Positions 10,600 through 19,099 of a stretch of DNA of 64,000 nucleotides are shown one piece after another. The position numbers were made by a program, and so were the translations under genes. The notes beneath the pieces are model-generated. The model searched no databases. It saw only the letters and a list, made by a program, of their open reading frames with translations, and was not told the DNA's origin. Source of the stretch: an uncultured Anaerolineae bacterium. GTDB lineage: Bacteria > Chloroflexota > Anaerolineae > J036 > Brachytrichaceae. Where the stretch lies: contig CALBEF010000017.1 of the NCBI GenBank assembly GCA_937927775.1, positions 1-64,000 on the forward strand, read 5' to 3'. The stretch's first letter is position 1. The number at the start of each line of letters is the position of its first letter.

Positions 10600-12059
10600 G
10601 GGCGACGCTGAATCCTCTGCCGCGCATTGTCGTCGCCGCGCCCAGCAGCGGCTGCGGCAAGACGACCGTCGCCGTCGGCGTGATGGCGGCGCTGGCCGAA
10701 TCCCGGCGCGTGCAGCCTGTTATGGTTGGGCCGGATTACATCGACCCGATGTATCACACGCTGGCATGTGGCCGCCCATCGCGCAATCTGGACACGTGGA
10801 TGGTTTCCCCGGCGCGCGCGCGGGCGCTCTTTGATCGCGCCGTTGCCGACGCCGATGTAGCCGTCATCGAGGGCGTCATGGGTCTCTTCGACGGCTACGC
10901 GGGCGACAGCGAGAGCGGCAGCACGGCTGAAGTCGCCAAATTGCTGGGCGCGCCGGTCATTCTGGTGATGGATGTGTCGCGCATGGCCCGCAGCGCCGGC
11001 GCAATTGCGCTGGGGTGCCAGATGTTTGATCCGGCGCTGAAAATCGCCGGTGTCATCTGCAACTACGTCGGCGGCGCGCGCCATGCCGAATGGGCGCGCC
11101 AGGCGATTGAATCCACCGGCATCCCGGTGCTGGGCTGCCTGCCGCGCGCGGAAGCCCTGCGCGTTCCTGAACGACATCTGGGCTTGCACACGGCCGTGGA
11201 GCGCCAGGCTGAGGCGGCGCAGTTTGCGCGCCGCGCCGCCGAGCTGCTGCGCGCGCATGTCGATGTGGATCGCCTGCTGGCGAATGCTGTTCAGGCTGCG
11301 CTTCAACCCTTGCTGTCCGGCCTTGATCTGCGCCCATTATCGGATGACGTATTCACGCCGGCAACGCCTTCGCCTGTTTCCCCCGTTCGGATCGCTGTGG
11401 CGCGGGATGAAGCGTTTTGCTTCTACTACGAGGACAATCTCGACTTGTTGCGGGCTGCCGGCGCAGAGATTGTCTTCTTTAGCCCGTTGCGCGATGTTGA
11501 CTTGCCCGCCGGCGCGCAGGGCGTTTACATCGGCGGCGGCTACCCTGAGTTGTACGCCGAGCAACTGGCATCGAATCTCGCCATGCGCGCGGCGCTGCGG
11601 CGCGCGCATCAGGCCGGCCTGCCGATTTACGCTGAATGCGGCGGTTTGATGCTCCTCACAGAGCGTCTGGTGGATTTGCAGGGGCGCGCGCATGAGATGG
11701 CCGGCCTTGTCCCCGGCATTGCGCGGATGCAGTCGCGCTTGAGCATGGGCTACCGGCGCGTTGTGGCGCGCCGCGACACACTCTTGTTGCCCGCCGGCCA
11801 CGCCGCGCGCGGGCACGAGTTTCATTATTCGACCTGGGAGACGCCCGACGCCATCGCCGAATGGCGCGCCTATGACATTGCGCCGCGCGCGGAACTTTCG
11901 CCCGCTGAAGAGACGCGCGCCGAAGGGTTTGCCTTCGGCAATTTGCTGGCGTCCTACGTGCACCTGCACTTTGCCGCCGAGCCGGAGCTGGCGCGGCGCT
12001 TTGTCGCCGCCTGTCGCGTTGCGCCGGGGGTGGGGGAGGGCCATGTCACAGGCGCGTAA
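10596..12059 (+). CDS. cbiA: Cobyrinate a,c-diamide synthase CbiA
   Basis: Amidates the a and c carboxylates of cobyrinate with glutamine and ATP. The 487-residue protein has a dethiobiotin-synthase-like ATP domain ([51 protein letters not shown]). A C-terminal class I-type glutaminase domain has the Cys nucleophile in [16 protein letters not shown] (about residue 348) and His in [30 protein letters not shown] is also characteristic. Length fits CbiA/CobB. Start and stop overlap neighbouring genes (ATGA with btuC, 17 bases with cbiP). Confidence 0.95.
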   Translation: MRATLNPLPRIVVAAPSSGCGKTTVAVGVMAALAESRRVQPVMVGPDYIDPMYHTLACGRPSRNLDTWMVSPARARALFDRAVADADVAVIEGVMGLFDGYAGDSESGSTAEVAKLLGAPVILVMDVSRMARSAGAIALGCQMFDPALKIAGVICNYVGGARHAEWARQAIESTGIPVLGCLPRAEALRVPERHLGLHTAVERQAEAAQFARRAAELLRAHVDVDRLLANAVQAALQPLLSGLDLRPLSDDVFTPATPSPVSPVRIAVARDEAFCFYYEDNLDLLRAAGAEIVFFSPLRDVDLPAGAQGVYIGGGYPELYAEQLASNLAMRAALRRAHQAGLPIYAECGGLMLLTERLVDLQGRAHEMAGLVPGIARMQSRLSMGYRRVVARRDTLLLPAGHAARGHEFHYSTWETPDAIAEWRAYDIAPRAELSPAEETRAEGFAFGNLLASYVHLHFAAEPELARRFVAACRVAPGVGEGHVTGA

Positions 12060-13539
12060 TCTGATGTTGCTGGGGACACACAGCAGCGCCGGCAAAAGTC
12101 TGTTGACGGCTGGCTTCTGTCGCCTGTTTGCCCGCATGGGTTATCGCGTGGCGCCGTTCAAGGCGCAGAACATGAGCAACAACGCCGGCGTAACGCCCGA
12201 AGGCGGCGAGATGGGGCGCGCGCAAATCATGCAGGCCGAGGCAGCCGGCATCGCCCCCCACACCGATATGAACCCCGTCCTGCTCAAGCCGGAGGGCAAC
12301 CGGCGCAGCCAGGTTGTGTTGAATGGCTGCATGGCCGGCCACATCGAAGCGGCCAATTGGCTGGAGTGGAAGTCGCTTCTTTGGGAGCACGTCCGGGCTG
12401 CTTACGCGCGTTTGTCGGCGCGCTACGACCTGATTATTCTGGAGGGCGCGGGCAGCCCGGCCGAGATCAACCTGAAGGCCGGCGACATCGCCAACCTGCG
12501 CATGGCGCGTTTCGCCAATGCGCCCTGCTTGTTGATCGGCGACATCGACCGGGGCGGCGTGTTCGCGGCGCTGGCCGGCACGATGCTCTTGCTTGAACCC
12601 GACGAGCGCGCCCTGATTCGCGGCTTTCTCATCAACAAGTTTCGCGGTGATCCGGCCCTGCTCGGCGATGGCCTGCGCATGTTGCAAGCGCGCGCTTTTA
12701 ATGTGCCGACGCTGGGCGTAATTCCCTTCATCCCTAATTTGCGCCTCGCTGAAGAAGATGCGGTTGCGCTCGAGCGGCCTGCGGCGCAGCCGGTGGCGCA
12801 GACCGGCAGCCCGTGCGTGGATATTGCGATTATTCAGCTTCCGCGCATCGCCAACTTCGACGAGTTTGATCCCTTGCTGGCCGAACCGCAGGCGCGCGCG
12901 CGGTATGTCGGGCGCGCTGAAGACCTGGGCCGGCCAAACGCCATCATTCTGCCCGGCACCAAATCGACGCTGGCCGACCTGGCCTGGCTGCGCGAGACTG
13001 CGCTTGACCAGGCCATCCTGCGCGCTCATCAGAATGGCGCGGTGGTCGTGGGGATATGCGGCGGATACCAGATGCTGGGCCGGCAGGTCAGCGATCCGCA
13101 TGGCGTTGAAAGTGAACCCGGATCGACAGTGTCAGGGCTGGGCTTGTTGCCGACGGTCACCGTCTTCGCAGCGGAGAAGCAGACGTGCCAGGCAATCTTG
13201 CGATTCCCCGATGGTCAATCTGCGCGCGGCTATGAGATTCACGTTGGCGAAACGATGCTGCTGCCCGGCGCCACACCGTTTGGCGAGATTGTGGCGCGCA
13301 ACGGCCAGCCTGTTCGGTCGCCCGATGGCGCCGTGAGCGCAGATGGGCGCGTGTGGGGCAGCTACCTGCATGGGCTGTTCGAGAACGACGCTTTTCGCCG
13401 GCGCTGGCTGGCCGATCTGGGCGCGTTGTCTGACGGGCCGGCGATGGGCGCCTTGCGCAACGCCGAGTACGACCGCCTGGCCGACACGCTGGCCGCCTCG
13501 GTTGACCTGCCGGCCATTCGGCGGTTGATGGGAGCGTAA
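12043..13539 (+). CDS. cbiP: Cobyric acid synthase CbiP/CobQ
   Basis: Amidates the b, d, e and g side chains of adenosylcobyrinate diamide. The 498-residue product begins [19 protein letters not shown] with the P-loop, then [20 protein letters not shown] and [13 protein letters not shown], all classic Cob[20 protein letters not shown] and [16 protein letters not shown] follow. The glutaminase Cys is in [13 protein letters not shown] (about residue 338), and [10 protein letters not shown] carries the C-terminal His. GGGGGAGG lies upstream of the chosen ATG. A reading frame that starts earlier is open across the end of cbiA but has no family similarity there. Last gene before the riboswitch. 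Confidence 0.96.
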   Translation: MSQARNLMLLGTHSSAGKSLLTAGFCRLFARMGYRVAPFKAQNMSNNAGVTPEGGEMGRAQIMQAEAAGIAPHTDMNPVLLKPEGNRRSQVVLNGCMAGHIEAANWLEWKSLLWEHVRAAYARLSARYDLIILEGAGSPAEINLKAGDIANLRMARFANAPCLLIGDIDRGGVFAALAGTMLLLEPDERALIRGFLINKFRGDPALLGDGLRMLQARAFNVPTLGVIPFIPNLRLAEEDAVALERPAAQPVAQTGSPCVDIAIIQLPRIANFDEFDPLLAEPQARARYVGRAEDLGRPNAIILPGTKSTLADLAWLRETALDQAILRAHQNGAVVVGICGGYQMLGRQVSDPHGVESEPGSTVSGLGLLPTVTVFAAEKQTCQAILRFPDGQSARGYEIHVGETMLLPGATPFGEIVARNGQPVRSPDGAVSADGRVWGSYLHGLFENDAFRRRWLADLGALSDGPAMGALRNAEYDRLADTLAASVDLPAIRRLMGA

Positions 13540-13565
13540 GATGCAATTTATTTCTTGGGTATAAT
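13537..13565 (+). promoter_or_regulatory. Candidate promoter of the riboswitch operon
   Basis: A perfect TATAAT lies at 13560-13565, 22 bases before the first P1 base of the riboswitch, which is about where an RNA start would be needed. At 17-base spacing the -35 position (13537-13542) reads TAAGAT, a poor match, so the promoter may need an activator or lean on its -10 element. It overlaps the last bases of cbiP. Inferred from position and the consensus -10 only. Confidence 0.5.
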
Positions 13566-13586
13566 CTTGCGCCAAATTGAATAGAC

Positions 13587-13837
13587 GGTCAGGGTGACCC
13601 GATCATCCGGCGCAAGCGGATGTGAAAGGCCCGGATGCCAGGGCGTAAAGGTGGAAGCCGGTGCAAGGCCGGCGCTGTCCCGCAACTGTAATCGCTCAAA
13701 AAGTAGTCAGTACAGAGTAGTCAGTAGTCAGATCAATGACTTCTAACTACTAACTACTAACTACTAACTACTGACTACTGACTACTGACTACTGACTTCT
13801 GACTTCTGAGCCGAGAGCCAGGACGCCTGCCCTGACC
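13587..13837 (+). promoter_or_regulatory. Cobalamin riboswitch aptamer
   Basis: Adenosylcobalamin-class riboswitch. A perfect 8-bp closing helix forms between GGTCAGGG (13587-13594) and CCCTGACC (13830-13837). The conserved core runs from GGAAGCCGGTGCAAGG near 13653 to CCCGCAACTGTAA at 13679-13691, the family's signature B12 box. The 3' conserved strand GAGCCAGGACGCCTGCC is at 13815-13831. Between the core and this 3' strand, where these aptamers vary, about 120 bases of heptamer repeats are inserted, making the element longer than usual. It precedes a CUT1-type transporter and the late cobalamin genes, which it should turn off when cobalamin is abundant. Confidence 0.95.
13703..13806. repeat. 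Heptamer tandem repeat hairpin inside the riboswitch
   Basis: Nine 7-base units run without interruption from 13744 to 13806: four TAACTAC, three TGACTAC and two TGACTTC. Three inverted copies (GTAGTCA) stand at 13703-13709, 13717-13723 and 13724-13730. The two arms can pair into a long stem (GTAGTCAGTAGTCA with TGACTACTGACTAC) closed by a loop around 13731-13771. The array sits in the variable region of the cobalamin aptamer and leaves both conserved strands intact. Confidence 0.9.
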
Positions 13838-13880
13838 TGAATCTATCTGAGAGCCTTCTCGGATGCAAGGAGGTGACAGC

Positions 13881-13898
13881 ATGATTCGAGCGCCCTGA
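13881..13898 (+). other. Possible five-codon leader ORF behind a perfect Shine-Dalgarno sequence
   Basis: AAGGAGGTGA at 13867-13876 is a full ten-base complement to the 16S rRNA tail, and ATG follows after four bases. The frame reads Met-Ile-Arg-Ala-Pro-stop. It lies between the aptamer and the intrinsic terminator. It could be a translated leader that affects read-through, a ribosome entry site controlled by the riboswitch, or the relic of a lost gene start. No function can be shown from sequence. Confidence 0.35.
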
Positions 13899-13953
13899 GC
13901 GCGCCCAGGGGTGTCCCTGATGTCGCGCAGATCGTTGTTTCGATTCATCCCTG

Positions 13954-13980
13954 CCCGGTCGAGATGATCGGGTTTTTGTT
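13954..13980 (+). terminator. Intrinsic terminator of the riboswitch expression platform
   Basis: CCCGGTC (13954-13960) pairs with GATCGGG (13966-13972), seven base pairs including one G-T, around a GAGAT loop, followed directly by TTTTTGTTTG. It lies 117 bases after the aptamer and 39 bases before the next gene, as expected of a transcription-attenuating riboswitch. An alternative pairing of its left arm with upstream sequence was not resolved by eye. Confidence 0.8.
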
Positions 13981-14018
13981 TGACATCTGTTTTTTGAAAT
14001 CTGTCTGGAGGTTAACTC

Positions 14019-15374
14019 ATGACACACAAATCTTTGTGGATCAGGGCGCTTGCTGCCGGCCTGGCGCTGATGGTGGCCGCAAGCGCGTGCAGCGTCAGGC
14101 CGGTCGAACCGGCAGCGCAGCCGGGCAGCGATCAGCCGGCCCCGGCGGCTGCCGAAAAGGTTGTGGTGCGCTGGTCGGTGTGGGGCAGCGCCGAGGAACT
14201 GGCCAGCCATCAGGCAGTGGCCGACGCTTACATGGCGGCCCATCCTAATGTGACGATCAACATAGAGCATACGCCCTGGGATGGCTATCACGACAGGTTG
14301 AAGACATTAGTGGCTGCCGGCGATCCTGGCGCGCTGGCCGACGTGATCTTCCTGGGCCAGGACTACAACCGCTACGCGGAAAGCGGCGTGCTGGAGCCGC
14401 TGGATGACTGGATTGCCAAAACAAACTACGATCTGTCGGATTACTGGCCGACCGTCATAGAGCGCGCGCGCGTCAACGGTAAAATCTACGGCCTGCAGCG
14501 CGACTTGGATCTGCGCCTGCTGTACTACAACAAGGCGATGTTCGACAAGGCCGGCGCCGCCTACCCGAACGAGAACTGGACGTGGGACGATTGGGCCGAA
14601 GCCGCGCGCGAGCTGACGATTATCGAGCCAAATGGCCGCATTGCCCAGCAGGGCATCGGCATGGAGACCGGCAAGTGGAGCATGCTGCTGGCGCAAACGA
14701 ACGGCGGCTACCTCGACGACCCGCGCAATCCCTCGCGCTGCGCGCTGGAAGATGCCAACAGCCTGGAAGCCGTCACCTTCTTCGCCGGCCTGATTCGAGA
14801 CAAGGCGGCGATGACGCCGGCTGACCTCAAGCAGATCGGCGGCGACGCGGCAGCCTTTCAGCAGGGCCGCGTAGCCATGATCGTTCAAAACTCATCCCGC
14901 GCGCCGACATTCAACGCCGCCGGCATGGACTACGATGTGGCGCCGATCCCGATTCCCAAAGGGGGCGCGCGCGTTAACAATGTGGGCGGCGCGCGTTTCG
15001 TCATGAACAGCGCAGCCAGGAACAAGGAAGCAGCCTGGGCTTTTCTGAGCTGGCTGCAGGGGCGCGAGGGCGGCCAGGCGATCTACACCAGGCGCGGCGA
15101 TATGTTCCCCATCCTGCGCTCGGTGGCGAATTCTGATGATTTCCTGAAACTGCCGATCAAGCCGGACAACCGCGCTGCTTTCGTTGTCGAGGCCAGCAGT
15201 GTGCGCCTGTTCACTTTTGGCGACTTTCCGGAGTATGACGAGATGAACGATCTCATCATCGAGCCGAATTTGCAGCGCATCTGGGGCGGCGAAGCGGAAG
15301 CTGAGGCAACCGTGCGCGACATCTGCCAGAAAGTGAACGAGTTTCTCAAGCAAAACGGCTACCCCAGGCCCTAG
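14019..15374 (+). CDS. CUT1-type (family 1) ABC transporter substrate-binding lipoprotein under cobalamin riboswitch
   Basis: A 451-residue extracellular binding protein of the MalE/UgpB family. The signal peptide ends in a lipobox (VAASAC, Cys24) and a Pro/Ala linker follows. The core begins VVVRWSVWGSAEELASHQAV, with HPNVTINIEHTPWDGYHDRL and GKIYGLQRDLDLRLLYYNKA. The C-terminal lobe has AAAFQQGRVAMIVQNSSRAP and a WAFLSWLQGREGGQ segment. GGAGG precedes the ATG. Family members usually bind sugars or glycerol phosphates. Here the first gene behind a B12 riboswitch, it may bind a corrinoid, a corrinoid precursor such as a nucleoside-like lower ligand, or something whose use depends on cobalamin status. 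The substrate is unknown. Confidence 0.9.
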   Translation: MTHKSLWIRALAAGLALMVAASACSVRPVEPAAQPGSDQPAPAAAEKVVVRWSVWGSAEELASHQAVADAYMAAHPNVTINIEHTPWDGYHDRLKTLVAAGDPGALADVIFLGQDYNRYAESGVLEPLDDWIAKTNYDLSDYWPTVIERARVNGKIYGLQRDLDLRLLYYNKAMFDKAGAAYPNENWTWDDWAEAARELTIIEPNGRIAQQGIGMETGKWSMLLAQTNGGYLDDPRNPSRCALEDANSLEAVTFFAGLIRDKAAMTPADLKQIGGDAAAFQQGRVAMIVQNSSRAPTFNAAGMDYDVAPIPIPKGGARVNNVGGARFVMNSAARNKEAAWAFLSWLQGREGGQAIYTRRGDMFPILRSVANSDDFLKLPIKPDNRAAFVVEASSVRLFTFGDFPEYDEMNDLIIEPNLQRIWGGEAEAEATVRDICQKVNEFLKQNGYPRP

Positions 15375-15388
15375 TCAGACATTGATTT

Positions 15389-15417
15389 GGCCGGCGTTGC
15401 TTTTGTCAACGCCGGCC
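15389..15417 (+). repeat. Perfect hairpin between binding-protein and permease genes
   Basis: GGCCGGCGTTG (15389-15399) and CAACGCCGGCC (15407-15417) form an 11-bp perfect stem with a CTTTTGT loop. No T-run follows, so it is more likely an RNA-stabilising or partly attenuating structure than a full terminator. In maltose-type operons such hairpins raise binding-protein over permease levels; a similar one lies at 26363 in the same relative place. Confidence 0.75.
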
Positions 15418-15428
15418 ACTCGCTTCTT

Positions 15429-16361
15429 ATGAACAATCACGCGCGCTTCACAGCCTTTCGCTGGCGATCCGATCAACAATGGGAGGGGTATGTCTTTCTG
15501 TTGCCCAGCCTGATCGGGTTGTTTGTGTTCAGCCTGTTGCCGGTGCTCTTTTCGCTGGGCATCAGCCTGCACGAGTGGGATTTGCTCACCCCGCCGGTGT
15601 TTGTGGGCCTGAAAAATTTTCGCAATCTGTTCACGCAGGACTTAATCTTCTCTGAGGTCGCCGCCAATACCGTCTTTTTCTGCGTTGCGATTGTGCCGCT
15701 GCAAATGGCCCTGAGTCTGCTGCTGGCGCTGGCGCTGACACGCCGGCTGCCCGGCGCGCCGCTCTTTCGCGCGATTTACTACATGCCGGTGGTCACCACG
15801 ATCGTCGCAGCCGCGATGATCTTTCAGTGGGTCTTTGATCGCAACTATGGCCTGTTCAGCAGCGTGGTGTGGGGCGTTGGCAGTTGGCTGAATGCGCCGC
15901 TCGCGCCGCCGGACTGGTTCAACAACGGCTTCTGGGCCAGATGGGCGGTGGTCATCCTGACGTTGTGGAAGAACAGCGGCTTTACAACGGTGATCTTCAT
16001 GGCCGGCCTGCAAGCCATTCCGCGCGTGTTGTATGAGGCGGCCGCAATTGACGGAGCCGGCCGCTGGCAATCTTTTCGCCACGTCACCCTGCCCATGCTC
16101 AGCCCCACCATCTTCTTTCTTGCCATCATTCTTATCATCGGCGCTTTTCAGTTGTTTGGCGAGTCGTATGTGATGACCGGCGGCGGGCCTGGCTACGCCA
16201 CCATGACGGTTGTGCAGTACATCTATCAGTCTGCCTTCAGCTATTTCCGCATGGGCAAAGGGGCGGCGCTTTCGTGGGTTCTGTTTGTTGCCATCTTTGC
16301 CCTGACGCTGGCGCAGTGGCAGTTGCAACGCAAATGGGTGCACTATGAGAGCAATACCTGA
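15429..16361 (+). CDS. CUT1-type ABC transporter permease (MalF-like)
   Basis: About 310 residues with six hydrophobic segments, for example GYVFLLPSLIGLFVFSLLPV and AANTVFFCVAIVPLQMALSL. The cytoplasmic EAA loop is YEAAAIDGAGRWQSFRHVTL followed by PMLSPT, which docks the ATPase. FVGLKNFRNLF is typical of MalF/UgpA-type permeases. The ATG at 15429 was chosen; an in-frame TTG at 15387 would place the intergenic hairpin inside the coding sequence. It overlaps the second permease by 17 bases. With the preceding binding protein it forms part of an importer that lacks its own MalK-type ATPase in this window. Confidence 0.9.
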   Translation: MNNHARFTAFRWRSDQQWEGYVFLLPSLIGLFVFSLLPVLFSLGISLHEWDLLTPPVFVGLKNFRNLFTQDLIFSEVAANTVFFCVAIVPLQMALSLLLALALTRRLPGAPLFRAIYYMPVVTTIVAAAMIFQWVFDRNYGLFSSVVWGVGSWLNAPLAPPDWFNNGFWARWAVVILTLWKNSGFTTVIFMAGLQAIPRVLYEAAAIDGAGRWQSFRHVTLPMLSPTIFFLAIILIIGAFQLFGESYVMTGGGPGYATMTVVQYIYQSAFSYFRMGKGAALSWVLFVAIFALTLAQWQLQRKWVHYESNT

Positions 16362-17202
16362 CGCCGCGCAGCCCCGGCGCGGCTATAGTCTGCCGGACGC
16401 GATCGTGTTTGCCTTAACAGCCGCCGGCGCTGTGTTGATGCTCCTCCCCTTCGCCTGGATGGTGAGCACGTCGCTGAAATCGCCGGCTGAAGTGTTTGCT
16501 TATCCCGTGATCTGGATTCCCCGCCAGCCGATGTGGAGCAACTACGCCCAGGCGTTTGGGATCGCCGGCTTTGACCGCATGTTCTTCAACAGCGTCTTTA
16601 TCGCCACAGCGTCAGTCACGCTCAATTTGCTCACGTCCTCGCTGGCCGGCTTCGCTTTTGCCCGGTTGCGCTTTCGCGGGCGCGATATTCTGTTTGCGCT
16701 CTATCTCGCTACGCTGATGATTCCCGGTCAGGTGACGCTGATTCCTGTTTTCATCCTGATTCGCGCGCTGGGCTGGTACGATTCCTACGCGGCGCTGATT
16801 GCGCCTTCGGCGGTGTCTGTGTTCAGCGCGTTTCTATTGCGCCAGTTCTTCCGCAGCATTCCGCCGGATTTGGACGAAGCTGCCCGCATCGATGGGGCCG
16901 GTTCGCTGCGCATCTGGTGGCAAATTGCGTTGCCCCTGGCGCGTCCGGCTCTGGCAACCGTCGCCGTGCTCAGCTTTCTGGGCAGTTGGAACGATTTTCT
17001 CTGGCCCCTGATCGTCATTCACAGCCGCGACCTGTGGACGATTCCACTTGGCCTCAGCATGTTTCAGGGCCAGTATGCGGTGCAGTGGCATTTGCTAATG
17101 GCCGGCACAACAATTGCTGTGCTGCCGGTGTTGCTGCTATACGCTGTCGGCCAAAAGTGGATTGTGAGCGCGACTGCCGTCGCTACGCGAGGCAACGCAT
17201 AA
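16345..17202 (+). CDS. CUT1-type ABC transporter permease (MalG-like)
   Basis: The 285-residue second membrane subunit. It starts near YSLPDAIVFALTAAGAVLML, has MVSTSLKSPAEVFAYPVIWI, and an EAA loop DEAARIDGAGSLRIWWQIAL followed by PLARPAL. SFLGSWNDFLWPLIVIHSRD and TIPLGLSMFQGQY are typical of MalG/UgpE. The next gene starts right after its stop. The only ATPase in this transcription unit is the FecE/BtuD-like gene at 18056, which normally serves a different permease fold; a shared MalK-type (MsmX-like) ATPase encoded elsewhere is the more usual arrangement. Confidence 0.9.
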   Translation: MRAIPDAAQPRRGYSLPDAIVFALTAAGAVLMLLPFAWMVSTSLKSPAEVFAYPVIWIPRQPMWSNYAQAFGIAGFDRMFFNSVFIATASVTLNLLTSSLAGFAFARLRFRGRDILFALYLATLMIPGQVTLIPVFILIRALGWYDSYAALIAPSAVSVFSAFLLRQFFRSIPPDLDEAARIDGAGSLRIWWQIALPLARPALATVAVLSFLGSWNDFLWPLIVIHSRDLWTIPLGLSMFQGQYAVQWHLLMAGTTIAVLPVLLLYAVGQKWIVSATAVATRGNA

Positions 17203-18084
17203 ATGGCTGTGAACAACACCTCGACTTCGATTCGCCGGCGCGTTGCGTTCGATTTTGCGGCTTTCTGGGACGAGTGTGTGCGCCGCGACCCGTATAACCG
17301 ATTGAACGCGCAGGACGACCTGGCATTCTGGGAACGCTACGCGCCGCTGTACGACCAGCGCGCCGGCGCGTCCAACTCAGCGGCGCGCACGTTGCAACTG
17401 ATTCGCCGGCACACGCGCCCCGGCGACACCCTGCTGGATGTCGGAGCCGGCACGGGCCGCTTCGCCGTGCCGCTCAGTCACTATGTTCAATCGGTGACGG
17501 CGCTCGATCACTCGCCGCACATGCTCGACGTGCTTCATCGCAAAGCCGCCGCCTGGCGCGTCAATAACATTCAGACTGTGCAAGCCGACTGGACCGCCTA
17601 TTGCGCTGAGCCGCACGATATCGTCATTGCTGCGTGGTCGCTCTATCGACAACCCGTTTTGCTGGATGCCATGCGCAAACTGGTGGAGGCGACTCGCCGG
17701 CGTCTGTTTATCGTGGCCGAGATCAAGAGCTGGCCGCCACACCGCGTGATTGCCGAAGACATCTGGCCGGAGCAGTACGCGCATGAGATCGACACGCCAA
17801 TGCACCTGAGTTTTCTGGGCGCGCTATGGCAACTCGGCGCGCACGCCGATCTGCGGGTGATCCGCGAACAGCGCGTGTTCACTGCCAGGACGCCGACTGA
17901 ACTGGCGTCCCGGTTTGCGCCCTCCCAGGCCAGCCCGGCGGAAATGGAGCGCTTCACAGCGCGCCTCGCTCCCTGTTTCAAGCGTTCCGCTCGTTTCTGT
18001 GTCTATCGCGTGGTCGAACCGGTTGCGGTAATCTTGTGGCGCGCAGACGAAGCCCATGTCCGAGTGCCTGCTTCAAGCGATTGA
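17203..18084 (+). CDS. Class I SAM-dependent methyltransferase of unknown substrate, in cobalamin operon
   Basis: A 293-residue protein. The SAM-binding loop LLDVGAGTGRFAVPL lies near residue 76, with VTALDHSPHMLDVLHRKAA as the acidic motif II and PHDIVIAAWSLYRQPVLLDA in the post-II region. A roughly 100-residue C-terminal part (RVIAEDIWPEQYAHEIDTP and following) is not one I recognise. It starts at the base after the second permease stop and overlaps the next ATPase by 29 bases, so it is co-transcribed with transporter and late cobalamin genes. It is not one of the tetrapyrrole methylases of the pathway. It could modify the imported compound, a lower ligand precursor, or the corrinoid periphery. 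Function unknown. Confidence 0.8.
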   Translation: MAVNNTSTSIRRRVAFDFAAFWDECVRRDPYNRLNAQDDLAFWERYAPLYDQRAGASNSAARTLQLIRRHTRPGDTLLDVGAGTGRFAVPLSHYVQSVTALDHSPHMLDVLHRKAAAWRVNNIQTVQADWTAYCAEPHDIVIAAWSLYRQPVLLDAMRKLVEATRRRLFIVAEIKSWPPHRVIAEDIWPEQYAHEIDTPMHLSFLGALWQLGAHADLRVIREQRVFTARTPTELASRFAPSQASPAEMERFTARLAPCFKRSARFCVYRVVEPVAVILWRADEAHVRVPASSD

Positions 18085-19099
18085 TCTGACCGTTGGCTAC
18101 CCGCTGCGCAAGCGGGGCGCGCCGGCGGCCCGCGTGATTTTGGAGCGCGTCAATGCCGAACTGCGCCCCGGCGAACTGGTCTGTCTCGCCGGCCCGAACG
18201 GGGCCGGCAAATCCACGCTGCTGCGCGCGCTGTGCGGGTTGCAAGCCCCCCTGGGCGGGCGCGTCCTGTTGCTCGGCCAGGATTTGCGCCGTCTGAGCGC
18301 CGGCGCAATCGCCCGCCATTTGAGTCTCGTGCTGACCGAGCGTGTGGATGTGGGAAATCTCACCGTGTTCGACCTGGCCCTGCTGGGGCGGCATCCGTTT
18401 ACCAACTGGCTGGGGCAGGCTGCGCCGGAAGACGAAAGCATCGCGTGGGAGTCGCTGCGCGCGGCAGGCGTTGACCATTTGGCACAGCGCTCGCTGCGCG
18501 AATTGAGCGACGGCGAACGACAAAAAGCGCTGCTGGCGCGCGCGCTGGCGCAACAGCCGCGCATTCTGCTGCTCGATGAGCCGACCGCTTTTCTGGATTT
18601 GCCGCATCGCATTCAAATGCTGCACTTGTTGCGCCGGCTGGCGCAGGCTGCGCCCCGGCGCGCTGTGGCGCTCTCCACGCACGATCTGGACCTGGCGCTG
18701 CGCGTGGCGGATGTCATCTGGCTGTTGCCGGGCGACGGGCTGTTGCATATCGGCGCGCCCGAAGACCTGGTGTTGAGCGGCGCGTTCGACGCGGCATTCA
18801 GCCGGCATGATGTGCGCTTCGAGCCTGCCGCCGGCGTCTTTCAGCAGCAGACACCCCGCCTGCTGCGCGCCAGCGTCATCGGCCACGGCCTGCGCGCCGT
18901 TTGGACGCAGCGCGCCCTGGAACGGTTGGGATTTGACGTGCGCGCCGACGCGCCCATCCAGGTGGAGTTGTTGCACAAACACGGCCAGACGCGCTGGCGG
19001 CTCAGCGCAAATCATCATCAAAGCGAGCACGACAGCATTTATGATTTGTGCAAACAACTGGATCAGCTCTTCGATCTCCATGTTCTCAAACACCCGTAA
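18056..19099 (+). CDS. btuD: FecE/BtuD-family ABC ATPase with C-terminal extension
   Basis: ATPase of a corrinoid or chelate importer, 347 residues. Walker A is GPNGAGKSTLLRALCG (about residue 45), the signature is ELSDGERQKALLARALAQQP (about 150), Walker B is RILLLDEPTAFLDLPHR, and the H-loop is VALSTHDLDLALRVAD. The ABC domain ends around residue 245. About 90 further residues (PRLLRASVIGHGLRAVWTQR, then RWRLSANHHQSEHDSI) form an extra domain found in some archaeal and actinobacterial BtuD-like ATPases. It should pair with BtuC/BtuF encoded at 8.2-10.6 kb. It overlaps the methyltransferase by 29 bases and CbiB by 20. Confidence 0.88.
   Translation: MSECLLQAIDLTVGYPLRKRGAPAARVILERVNAELRPGELVCLAGPNGAGKSTLLRALCGLQAPLGGRVLLLGQDLRRLSAGAIARHLSLVLTERVDVGNLTVFDLALLGRHPFTNWLGQAAPEDESIAWESLRAAGVDHLAQRSLRELSDGERQKALLARALAQQPRILLLDEPTAFLDLPHRIQMLHLLRRLAQAAPRRAVALSTHDLDLALRVADVIWLLPGDGLLHIGAPEDLVLSGAFDAAFSRHDVRFEPAAGVFQQQTPRLLRASVIGHGLRAVWTQRALERLGFDVRADAPIQVELLHKHGQTRWRLSANHHQSEHDSIYDLCKQLDQLFDLHVLKHP

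Noticed and set aside
13703-13806. Riboswitch repeat as a CRISPR or an attachment site
   Set aside because: No spacers, and the sequence is a simple heptamer repeat with inverted copies. No integrase gene or target duplication is present.
13920-13967. A 15-codon ORF running into the terminator
   Set aside because: Its ribosome site is weak and its end lies in the terminator stem; it is mentioned with the leader finding but is not supported as a gene.
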